The translations under genes and the position numbers were made by a program. Below, one piece after another: positions 40,408 through 47,983 of a stretch of DNA of 64,000 nt (positions are counted from its first letter, which is position 1; the number at the start of each line of letters is the position of its first letter). This stretch comes from Roseomonas gilardii (GTDB taxonomy: Bacteria; Pseudomonadota; Alphaproteobacteria; Acetobacterales; Acetobacteraceae), in assembly GCF_001941945.1 (NCBI RefSeq), contig NZ_CP015583.1, positions 2,301,501 to 2,365,500 on the forward strand, in the 5' to 3' direction. A model generated the notes under the pieces. The model ran no database searches and was not told the origin of the DNA. It saw only the letters and a list, made by a program, of their open reading frames with translations.

Positions 40408-41628
40408 TCAGGCCGATTGCGGCCCCCGCACCATCAGCAGGTTCGTCACCAGCGACGCCACGCCGCAGAAGCCGATCACCAGCGCCATGGACCAGGGCGT
40501 GCCGTCGGACAGCCAGCCCACCGCCGCGCTGCCCAGCGCCGCCAGGCCGAACTGCGTCGCCCCGGTCAGCGCCGAGGCGGTCCCCGCCTTGTGCGGGAAG
40601 GCCGCCATGGCGCCCGCCATGGAATTGGCCACCACCAGCCCCAGCATCGAGACATAGAAGAAGATCGGCACCACCAGACCCCAGAGGCCGCCGAAGCCGC
40701 CATGCCCGTTGAAGGCCAGGATCAGCCCGGACACGGTCGCGATCACCGTCCCGACGCGGAACAGCCGGTCATAGCCGAAGCGCATCACCAGCCGGCTGTT
40801 CAGCATGTTGGCGCTCATCATCCCGGCGATGTTGAGGCCGAAGAGGAAGCCGTAGAGCTGCGGCCGCACGCCGTAATAGTCGATATAGGCGAAAGGCGTG
40901 CCCGCCACATGGGCCAGCGCGCCCGCATAGAAGAACCCGCCCGAGAGCCCGTAGCCCAGGAAACGCCGGTTCAGGATCAGCTCCGCATAGCTGAAGAAGG
41001 CGTCGCGCAGCCGCATCGAGGCCCGGTACTGCGGCGGCAGGGTCTCGCGCAGCCTCAGCACCCCGGCCATGGCGACCAGCCCGAACAGCAGTTGCAGCCA
41101 GAAGATCGCCGGCCAGGTCCAGAAGGCCAGCGCCTGCCCGCCCAGCAGCGGCCCGAGCAGCGGCGCGATGCCCATCACCAGCATCAGGATCGACAGCATG
41201 CTGGCCGAGCGTTCCCGCCCGTAAAGGTCGCGCACCATGGCCCGCGCCAGCACCGGCCCGGCGCAGGCGCCGGCGGCCTGCACGAAGCGCCACAGGATCA
41301 TCGCATCCGCCGAGCGCGACAGGGCGCAGCCCGCCGAGCCGACCAGGAAGCAGGCGATCCCCGCCAGCAGCATCGGCCTGCGCCCGTAGCGGTCGCCCAG
41401 CGGCCCCCAGAGGAGCTGCCCCAGGCTGAACCCGACCAAGAAGGAGGAGAGGGTGAGCTGGATACGCGACGGCGGCACCGCGAAGATCCGGCTCAGCTCC
41501 GGCATCGCCGGCAGGTACATATCGGTCGAGATGGACCCGAAGGCCATCAGGATGCTCAGCACCACGACGAGGCGGAGCTGCGGACGGCTGGTGGCGGAAG
41601 CGTTCTGCGCTTCGGAGCAGGCGGACAT
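40408..41628 (-). CDS. Bcr/CflA-family multidrug efflux MFS transporter
   Basis: 406 residues, 12 hydrophobic helices. The early segment FGSISTDMYLPAMPELSRIF is the Bcr/CflA signature, followed by the MFS loop GPLGDRYGRRPMLLAGIACF between helices 2 and 3. The start at MSACSEAQN was preferred over ATGs 35 codons upstream because the extra leader is not membrane-like. Efflux of small molecules or drugs is expected; substrate unknown. Confidence 0.9.
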   Translation of the reverse strand: MSACSEAQNASATSRPQLRLVVVLSILMAFGSISTDMYLPAMPELSRIFAVPPSRIQLTLSSFLVGFSLGQLLWGPLGDRYGRRPMLLAGIACFLVGSAGCALSRSADAMILWRFVQAAGACAGPVLARAMVRDLYGRERSASMLSILMLVMGIAPLLGPLLGGQALAFWTWPAIFWLQLLFGLVAMAGVLRLRETLPPQYRASMRLRDAFFSYAELILNRRFLGYGLSGGFFYAGALAHVAGTPFAYIDYYGVRPQLYGFLFGLNIAGMMSANMLNSRLVMRFGYDRLFRVGTVIATVSGLILAFNGHGGFGGLWGLVVPIFFYVSMLGLVVANSMAGAMAAFPHKAGTASALTGATQFGLAALGSAAVGWLSDGTPWSMALVIGFCGVASLVTNLLMVRGPQSA

Positions 41629-41792
41629 GGCGGCCAGGGTCGAGGTTTTTACCGCACCGCACAATGTCCGTTTCCCGGGCACTCGCCCCCGGATGGCGCA
41701 TGGCTGGCTGCCATCCGCCCAAATCCACGCCATTCTGCCACATGACAGGACAGCGCCAGCCTTCGCCGCGCCGGGGCGGCAGGCCTGACGGC

Positions 41793-42764
41793 TCAGACCC
41801 CGGCGGCGAGGCGCGAGGCGGCCAGCGCCTCCTCCACCCGCAGCGCGGCATCCAGCGCCGCCCGCCCGGCTGCGCCGTCCACCCGCACCGGAGCGCCGTC
41901 CAGGCAGGCGGCCACGAAGCCGGCATGCTCCGCCTCCAGGCTATCGCGATCCTGCCAGGATTCCTGCGCCGCGCCGAAGCCCGGAAGCTGCTCCAGCGCC
42001 GCGCCCTCGCCCTTGCGCACGACGTGCATGGTGCGGGCCAGGAAATCCATCTGCAGATAGCCCTCCGTGCCGAAGAGGCGCAGGCGACGTTCCATCTTCA
42101 GGCTCACCCGGCTCGCCGTCAGCGTCGCCACCCCGCCATTGCCGAAGCGCAGCCGGGCATTGGCGATGTCCGTCTGCGCCGAGGCGATCGGCCCGCCCAC
42201 CGCATCCACGCCCACCAGCGGCGCGCCGAACAGGGCGAAGGCCAGGTCGATGTCGTGCACCATCAGGTCCAGCACCACCGGCACGTCCAGCGAGCGCGGG
42301 CGGAAGGGCGCGATCCGCACCGCCTCCATGTAGAGCGGCCGCCCGACCCGGGCCGCCACCCCGCCCTCGCCCCCCATCAGCGTGGCGAAGCCGGCCGAGA
42401 AGCGCTCCAGATGCCCGACCTGCAGCACCAACCCCGTTGAGGCCGCCAGGGCGATCAGATCGTCCGCCTCGGCCAGCGTCGCGGCGATGGGCTTTTCCAC
42501 CAGCACATGCCGCCCAGCCTCCAGCGCCTGCCGCGCCAGCTCGTGGTGGAAGGCGGTCGGCGTCGCCACGATCACCGCATCCGCCCGCGCGATCACCTCG
42601 GCGGCGGAGAGCGCATGCACCCCCGCCTCCGCGGCCACGGCGGCGGCGCGCGCCGGGTCGTGGTCGTGCAGCCCCACCAGCTGCACCCGTGGTCCGGCAG
42701 CGGCCTTCAGCACATGGAACCGCCCGAAATGCCCCGCCCCGAGCACGCCCAGCTTCAGCCGCAT
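41793..42764 (-). CDS. Gfo/Idh/MocA-family oxidoreductase
   Basis: 323 residues with an N-terminal Rossmann motif LGVLGAGHFGRFHVLKAAA (residues 5-23), AVIVATPTAFHHELARQALEAG and the EKPIAATLAEAD motif, then a C-terminal substrate domain with VVLDLMVHDIDLAFALFG. NAD(P)-dependent oxidation of a sugar or cyclitol is expected. GGAGAA lies five bases before the ATG. In some bacteria a relative near lpx genes (GnnA) makes 3-amino sugar lipid A; lpxB is 2.5 kb away here, but there is no GnnB, so this is only a possibility. Confidence 0.9.
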   Translation of the reverse strand: MRLKLGVLGAGHFGRFHVLKAAAGPRVQLVGLHDHDPARAAAVAAEAGVHALSAAEVIARADAVIVATPTAFHHELARQALEAGRHVLVEKPIAATLAEADDLIALAASTGLVLQVGHLERFSAGFATLMGGEGGVAARVGRPLYMEAVRIAPFRPRSLDVPVVLDLMVHDIDLAFALFGAPLVGVDAVGGPIASAQTDIANARLRFGNGGVATLTASRVSLKMERRLRLFGTEGYLQMDFLARTMHVVRKGEGAALEQLPGFGAAQESWQDRDSLEAEHAGFVAACLDGAPVRVDGAAGRAALDAALRVEEALAASRLAAGV

Positions 42765-42787
42765 CGATCTTCTCCGGCACCGTTCGG

Positions 42788-42804
42788 GTGCAGAATTCCT
42801 GCAC
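42788..42804. promoter_or_regulatory. Inverted repeat between oxidoreductase and secD
   Basis: GTGCAG and CTGCAC flank AATTC, a perfect 6-bp dyad 24 bases before the oxidoreductase ATG, in the region divergent to secD. A repressor site for the oxidoreductase gene is possible. Confidence 0.3.
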
Positions 42805-43002
42805 TTCGCCGTCGGCTCTAGATCATCCGGGCGCCGGGTTGAAGCGCGGAAGCCCGCGCGGCGCGGCGGCGGAACGGACCGGAAAACCACGCCGCCCGCA
42901 TCGCGTCGCCCCTGTCACCATCCGCATCACGGCAGCACCTTGCATGAAACCGGCGCAAACTTCATGTTCCGCCCCCTCAACCAGAGGCTGATTTCAAGGA
43001 CC

Positions 43003-44586
43003 ATGCTGTACTTCGCGCGATGGAAGGTCGCCGCGATCCTCGGTGTCATCGCGCTCGGCATCCTGCTCTGCCTTCCCAACTTCCTCCCCCGCTCCGCCCT
43101 GCCCTCCTGGGCGCAGCGGCAGATCTCCCTCGGCCTCGACCTGCGCGGCGGCTCCTATCTCCTGCTGGAAGTGGACCTGAACCGCGTGGCGCATGACCGG
43201 CTGGAGGCCATCGCCGACGGCGCCCGCACCCGGCTGCGCCAGAACAACATCGGCTACACCGCCATCACGACGGACGAGCCGAACCGCCGCGTGACCGTGC
43301 GCCTGCGCGACCCGGCCCAGGCCGACACGGCGGCGGCCCAGCTCCGCGACCTGGCGAACCCGGTCACCGCCTCCACCGGCGCCACCAGTCCGGACATCGA
43401 GGTTGCCAGCGCCCCGGACGGCGCGCTCACCGTCGCCGTCACCCAGGCCGGGCTGCAGGCCCGCGCCAGCGGTGCGGTGGACCAGTCGGTCGAGATCGTC
43501 CGCCGCCGCGTGGACGAGACCGGCGTGGCCGAGGCCCTCGTCGCCCGCCAGGGCCAGGACCGCGTCCTGGTGCAGCTCCCCGGCGTGGACGATCCGAACC
43601 GGATCAAGGAACTGCTCGGCCGCACCGCCAAGATGACCTTCCACCTGCTGGACGAGAACGCGAACCCGCAGGCCACCGTGCCGCCGCCCGGCACCATGTT
43701 CCTGACCGGCGAGCGCGACGGCCAGCGCTACGCGGTCCGCCGGCAGGTCGCCGTGGACGGCGCCAACCTCTCCGACGCCCGCGCCTCGCAGGACCCGCAG
43801 ACGCGCGAATGGGTGGTGAGCTTCACCTTCGATTCGGTCGGCTCCCGCCGCTTCGCCGACATCACCCGCGCCAATGTCGGCCGCCCCTTCGCCATCGTCC
43901 TCGATGACAAGGTGCTGACCGCCCCGGTGATCCGCGAACCCATCACCGGTGGCCGCGGCCAGATCAGCGGCTCCTTCAACGCCCAGTCGGCCAGCGACCT
44001 CGCCGCCCTGCTGCGCGCCGGCGCCCTGCCCGCGCCGCTGACGGTGGTGGAGGAACGCACCGTCGGCCCCGAGCTCGGCGCCGACGCCATCCGCGCCGGG
44101 CTGATCGCGCTGGGCACGGGCACCTTCCTCGTGCTGCTCTACATGGGCACGGCCTACGGGCTCTTCGGCTGGTTCGCCAACCTGGCCCTGCTGGTGAACC
44201 TCGTGCTGACCGGCGCCGCGCTGTCCCTGCTGGGGGCCACGCTGACCCTGCCCGGCATCGCCGGCATCGTGCTCACCCTGGGCACGGCGGTGGATGCCAA
44301 CATCCTCATCAACGAGCGCATCCGCGAGGAGGCGCATGCCGGGCGCGCGCCAGCCTCCGCGCTGGAGAGCGGCTTCAGCAAGGCCTATGGCACCATCCTG
44401 GACAGCAACGTCACCAACCTGCTGGCCATGGCCGCGCTCTACATCTTCGGCTCCGGCCCGGTGAAGGGCTTCGCCGTGACCGTGGCGCTGGGCACCTTCG
44501 TGCACCTCTTCACCGCCACGACGCTGGTGCGGCTCATGATCAGCGTCTGGTTCCGCTCGCGCCGCCCGCGCAGCCTGCCGGTCTGA
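43003..44586 (+). CDS. secD: Protein translocase subunit SecD
   Basis: RND-like membrane protein that uses the proton gradient to drive late steps of Sec export. 527 residues from MLYFARWKVAAIL, which places the first helix where the family has it; an ATG 39 bases upstream is an alternative, and neither start has a well-spaced ribosome-binding site. Landmarks: SLGLDLRGGSYLLLEVDLN near residue 50, the large periplasmic domain, then six helices including TLTLPGIAGIVLTLGTAVDANILINERIREE. secF follows after 14 bases. Confidence 0.96.
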   Translation: MLYFARWKVAAILGVIALGILLCLPNFLPRSALPSWAQRQISLGLDLRGGSYLLLEVDLNRVAHDRLEAIADGARTRLRQNNIGYTAITTDEPNRRVTVRLRDPAQADTAAAQLRDLANPVTASTGATSPDIEVASAPDGALTVAVTQAGLQARASGAVDQSVEIVRRRVDETGVAEALVARQGQDRVLVQLPGVDDPNRIKELLGRTAKMTFHLLDENANPQATVPPPGTMFLTGERDGQRYAVRRQVAVDGANLSDARASQDPQTREWVVSFTFDSVGSRRFADITRANVGRPFAIVLDDKVLTAPVIREPITGGRGQISGSFNAQSASDLAALLRAGALPAPLTVVEERTVGPELGADAIRAGLIALGTGTFLVLLYMGTAYGLFGWFANLALLVNLVLTGAALSLLGATLTLPGIAGIVLTLGTAVDANILINERIREEAHAGRAPASALESGFSKAYGTILDSNVTNLLAMAALYIFGSGPVKGFAVTVALGTFVHLFTATTLVRLMISVWFRSRRPRSLPV

Positions 44587-44600
44587 AGGGGGCAAGCCCA

Positions 44601-45614
44601 ATGCTTCGACTCTTGACCCACCCCCTCTTCCGCGTCGTCCCGGACGGCACGCGCATCCCCTTCATGCGCGGCCGCTACATGGGCATCCTGGTCTCGGCGA
44701 TCCTGTCGCTGGCCTCGGTGGTGCTCGCCTTCCATCCCGGGCTGGAAAAGGGCATCGACTTCAAGGGCGGCATCCTGATGGAGGTCCGCACCCCCGGCCC
44801 CGCCGACCTGGCCCGCACCCGCTCCGCGCTCGACGCGCTGGGCGTGGGCGAGGCCGGCGTGCAGGAATTCGGCAGCCCCGACAGCGTGCTGATCCGCCTG
44901 CCCGTGCAGGGCGACGAGGCGGCGACGCAGCAGGTCGTCAACCGCGTGCGCGGCGCGCTCGACCAGGTCGCCCCCGGCAGCCGCATCCTGCGCACCGACG
45001 CCGTGGGCAACCGCGTCTCGGACGAGCTCTTCCGCAACGGCCTCTACGCCCTCGGCTTCTCGCTGCTGGCGATGCTGATCTACATCTGGATCCGCTTCGA
45101 GTGGCAGTTCGCCGTGGGCGCGGTGACGACGCTGATCCTCGACACCACCAAGGCGGTGGGCTTCCTGGTCGTCACGCAGATCGAGTTCAACCTGACCACC
45201 GTCGCGGCGATCCTGACGATCATCGGCTTCGGCGTGAACGACAAGGTCGTGGTCTATGATCGCGTCCGCGAGAACCTGCGCAAGTTCAAGACCACCCCGT
45301 TGCGGGAGGTCATCGACCTCTCGATCAACCAGACGCTGAACCGCACCGTGGGCACCTCGGTCACGCTGCTGCTTTCCGCCCTGCCGCTGGCCCTCTTCGG
45401 CGGCGACACCCTGTCCGGCTTCGCCTGGACGGTGATCTTCGGCATCGTGGTGGCGACCTCCTCCTCGATCTTCATCGCGGCACCCCTGCTGCTCTTCCTG
45501 GGCGAGCACCGGCTGCGCCGTGGCGAGGCGCGCCCCGCCGCACCCCCGGCAACCGCTGCCGGGAAAGCCGCGCAGAAGGCCGCGCAGAAGCCGGAGGCCC
45601 AGCCGCAGCGATGA
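44601..45614 (+). CDS. secF: Protein translocase subunit SecF
   Basis: Partner of SecD in the SecDF complex. 337 residues, six helices: GLEKGIDFKGGILMEVRT in the first periplasmic loop and the FNLTTVAAILTIIGFGVNDKVVVYDRVRENL helix pair with its conserved aspartate. It ends in a hydrophilic, alanine/lysine-rich tail of ~30 residues. It lies 14 bases after secD. Confidence 0.96.
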   Translation: MLRLLTHPLFRVVPDGTRIPFMRGRYMGILVSAILSLASVVLAFHPGLEKGIDFKGGILMEVRTPGPADLARTRSALDALGVGEAGVQEFGSPDSVLIRLPVQGDEAATQQVVNRVRGALDQVAPGSRILRTDAVGNRVSDELFRNGLYALGFSLLAMLIYIWIRFEWQFAVGAVTTLILDTTKAVGFLVVTQIEFNLTTVAAILTIIGFGVNDKVVVYDRVRENLRKFKTTPLREVIDLSINQTLNRTVGTSVTLLLSALPLALFGGDTLSGFAWTVIFGIVVATSSSIFIAAPLLLFLGEHRLRRGEARPAAPPATAAGKAAQKAAQKPEAQPQR

Positions 45615-45689
45615 CGGCTGGCCTTTGAGGCGGGACCGGTGAGGCGAGGCCGGAAAGAGACCGGCCGGGTTCCTGCGGAGGCCCGGCCC

Positions 45690-46664
45690 GTGGCTTTGCC
45701 GCCGCATCCGGCGACCGGGCTGGCAACGCCACTCCTGACGGCGGCACCGCGCAGGCGCCTGCTGCTGGGTCTGGCGGCGGGGCTGGCGGCGGGGCTGGCC
45801 ACGCCTTTCCTGGCACGGGCCCATCCCGCCGAACCCGTGACGGAGGTCACGCTTCTGACCGGCGGGGCGGAGGGCGGGCCAACCGATCTCTGGCTCCGCG
45901 CCTTCGCGCCCTTCCTGGAACGCCACCTGCCGCACCGTGCCGTTTCGGTCTCGAACCGCCCGGAGGCCAGCCGGGCACAGCTTCTCGTCACGATCGCCTC
46001 CGCACCCGCGAATGGCCGCAGCCTCGGCTATGCGGTCACGCCCGACATCTTCGCGCAGCCGGGAACGGGCCGCGCCTCGGGCCTGCTCAAGCGCCTCCGC
46101 CTGCTGGGCGCGGTGGCGGAGGACCCTCTCGTCCTCGTCGCGCCGCCGGAAACGAGCCTCGCCAGCCTGCAACGGGAACGGGAACCGCAGACCCTGGCCT
46201 TGCCACCGCAAGGCTCCACCGCCGCCCTCGCCACCCCGGCCTTGCAGGAACACCTGCCGCTGGCACCGCTGAATTTCCCCTCCGCCGCCGCCGCCCGGCA
46301 GGCCACCCTTTCGGGCAATGTTTCCGCGGCGCTGGTTCGGCTCTCCGATGCCATCGCCGCACTCCAGGAAAGCCGACTCGCGGCGCTGGGGCTCGCCCTG
46401 GCGGAGCGGTGCGCCCTGCTGCCGGAAACCCCGACCCTGGGCGAGCGGGGCATTCCCCTGGTGGCTTCCGCCCGGCGTGGCTTCGTACTGCCTGCCGGCA
46501 CGCCGGATGCCGTGGCCGCTCCACTGGCCGCGGCACTGGCCAAGGTCGTGGCGGATCCGGAATACGTGGCCCAGGCGAATGCCTCAGGCATCCTCCCTGG
46601 GTTCCTGGACGAGGCCGACTGGACGAGACTGGTGCGCCAGCAACTGGCCGCGCTGAAGCTATAG
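45690..46664 (+). CDS. Tripartite tricarboxylate transporter substrate-binding protein (TctC/Bug), orphan
   Basis: 324 residues from a GTG that follows CGGAGG at eight bases; an earlier GTG at 45639 lacks a site. The N-terminus (APRRRLLLGLAAGLAAGLA ending ARAHPA) is a twin-arginine-like signal. The mature part has the Bug pattern TEVTLLTGGAEGGPTDLWLRAFAPFLERHL, a mid-protein binding loop and AALAKVVADPEYVAQANASG at the end. No TctA or TctB gene is adjacent, as is common for Bug proteins. Ligand unknown. Confidence 0.83.
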   Translation: MALPPHPATGLATPLLTAAPRRRLLLGLAAGLAAGLATPFLARAHPAEPVTEVTLLTGGAEGGPTDLWLRAFAPFLERHLPHRAVSVSNRPEASRAQLLVTIASAPANGRSLGYAVTPDIFAQPGTGRASGLLKRLRLLGAVAEDPLVLVAPPETSLASLQREREPQTLALPPQGSTAALATPALQEHLPLAPLNFPSAAAARQATLSGNVSAALVRLSDAIAALQESRLAALGLALAERCALLPETPTLGERGIPLVASARRGFVLPAGTPDAVAAPLAAALAKVVADPEYVAQANASGILPGFLDEADWTRLVRQQLAALKL

Positions 46665-46719
46665 TTCCTTCCACGGACCGGCGAAGAGCATGATGTTTCC
46701 GCGAGGCGCCGTTTTTATG

Positions 46720-46748
46720 TTGTCTATTTTTTGATACTAATGTAACTT
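46720..46748 (+). promoter_or_regulatory. Candidate promoter of the EAL-domain gene
   Basis: In an unusually AT-rich stretch, TTGTCT (-35) is followed after 17 bases by TAACTT (-10). The expected start of transcription is at about 46755, only 1-2 bases before the GTG, so the mRNA may be almost leaderless; otherwise translation begins at the ATG at 46814. Confidence 0.4.
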
Positions 46749-46756
46749 CTTTCCCC

Positions 46757-47983
46757 GTGACCGATTCATACCCATATGCTGCCGATCAGCGGGAGGAACG
46801 CTTTGCGGGGCCCATGATCAATTCCGGCGACAGGGCGGGAGATTCCCAGGCACCCATCATGGTCCTGACCCAGGACCAGGGCGTGCTCCGGGCGGCGCGC
46901 AGCGCAGTGAGCGCGCTCGGCCAGCCGGCTTCCGCGCTGCAGCACGCCTTCTCCCCGCAGGAGGCCCTGAACGCCGTCCTGGCGGCGGATGAGCCGCCCC
47001 GCCTGCTGATCCTGGAGGACGGAGCCAGCGGCGACGGGATCGACGAACTCCGTGTCGCCACCTCCGATGCCTTCGGCGCCACCCGCAGCATGGTGCTGCA
47101 CCGCGATCATGCCGCCGCTCTTTCGCCCCGCGCGATCCGCGCCGCCATGCGCCCCCTGCCCCCCGCCACGCCGCTGACGGAGGACACGGAAGCAATCCGG
47201 CTCGGCCTGCTGCAAGGTCAGGTCTCGGTGCGCTACCAGCCCATCGTCCGCATCCGCGACGGCCGGCCCGCCGGCGCCGAGGCCCTGGCGCGCTGGGAAG
47301 CTCCGACCGAGCGCTGCTCGCCCGAGAGCTTCGTGCCGATCGTGGAAAGCGCCGGCCTCGGACTGGACCTGTCCATCGCCGTGGCCCGCCGCGCCGCGCG
47401 GGAATTCGCCGTGGTGCGCCGCAGCCGCCGCCGGGGGACGAACTGCCGCGTCTCGGTCAACCTTCCGCTGGCCGTGCTGCTGCAGGATGACACCGCGGCC
47501 TGGCTCGGCCGCATCCTGGCCGAGGCCGGCCTGCCCGCCCATGCCCTGGCCCTGGAGCTGACCGAGACCACGCCGGTCGAGGACCGCAGCCTGCTGCGCC
47601 GCGCCCTGCTCCGGCTGCGCCGGGCGGGCCACGAGGTGCTGTTGGACGACCTCTGCCTCGACGATCCCCGTGAATCGCTGCTGGAACTTCCCTTCGGCGG
47701 CGTGAAGCTCGACCGCAGCGTCACCGCCGCCATGCGCCACAGCCACCGCGCCCGGAACATGGTGCGGCGTGTGGTGCGCCGGGCCGATTCGGCCGGGATG
47801 CGGGTGGTCGCGGAGGGCATTTCCGACCCCTGCCTCTGGCACGCCGCCGCCGCCGCCGGGGTCTCGCACGCCCAGGGCTATGCGGTCGGCCGCCCCATGC
47901 CGGCGGAGGTGCTGCCCGTCTGGTCGCGGAGCTGGACGCAGCCGCGCTTCAACCCGGCCCGCCGGACCCCGGCTCCGGAGTGA
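46757..47983 (+). CDS. EAL-domain protein (c-di-GMP phosphodiesterase-like) with receiver-like N-terminus
   Basis: 408 residues. Residues ~30-130 resemble a degenerate receiver domain (PIMVLTQDQGVLRAARSAVS ... RLLILEDGASGDGIDEL). The EAL domain spans ~145-395 with Glu175-Ala-Leu, Asn235, the ELTET motif near 268, Asp297/Asp298, Lys317, Glu353 and Gln373. The loop after the Asp pair reads DDLCLDDPRES in place of the usual DDFGTGYSS, so activity is uncertain. A GTG start is used; ATG at 46814 is an alternative. The end overlaps the convergent glycosyltransferase gene by 35 bases. Confidence 0.85.
   Translation: MTDSYPYAADQREERFAGPMINSGDRAGDSQAPIMVLTQDQGVLRAARSAVSALGQPASALQHAFSPQEALNAVLAADEPPRLLILEDGASGDGIDELRVATSDAFGATRSMVLHRDHAAALSPRAIRAAMRPLPPATPLTEDTEAIRLGLLQGQVSVRYQPIVRIRDGRPAGAEALARWEAPTERCSPESFVPIVESAGLGLDLSIAVARRAAREFAVVRRSRRRGTNCRVSVNLPLAVLLQDDTAAWLGRILAEAGLPAHALALELTETTPVEDRSLLRRALLRLRRAGHEVLLDDLCLDDPRESLLELPFGGVKLDRSVTAAMRHSHRARNMVRRVVRRADSAGMRVVAEGISDPCLWHAAAAAGVSHAQGYAVGRPMPAEVLPVWSRSWTQPRFNPARRTPAPE

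Noticed and set aside
41793-42764. GnnA for 3-amino lipid A
   Set aside because: No adjacent GnnB aminotransferase or lpx cluster; the family is too broad to assign from sequence alone.
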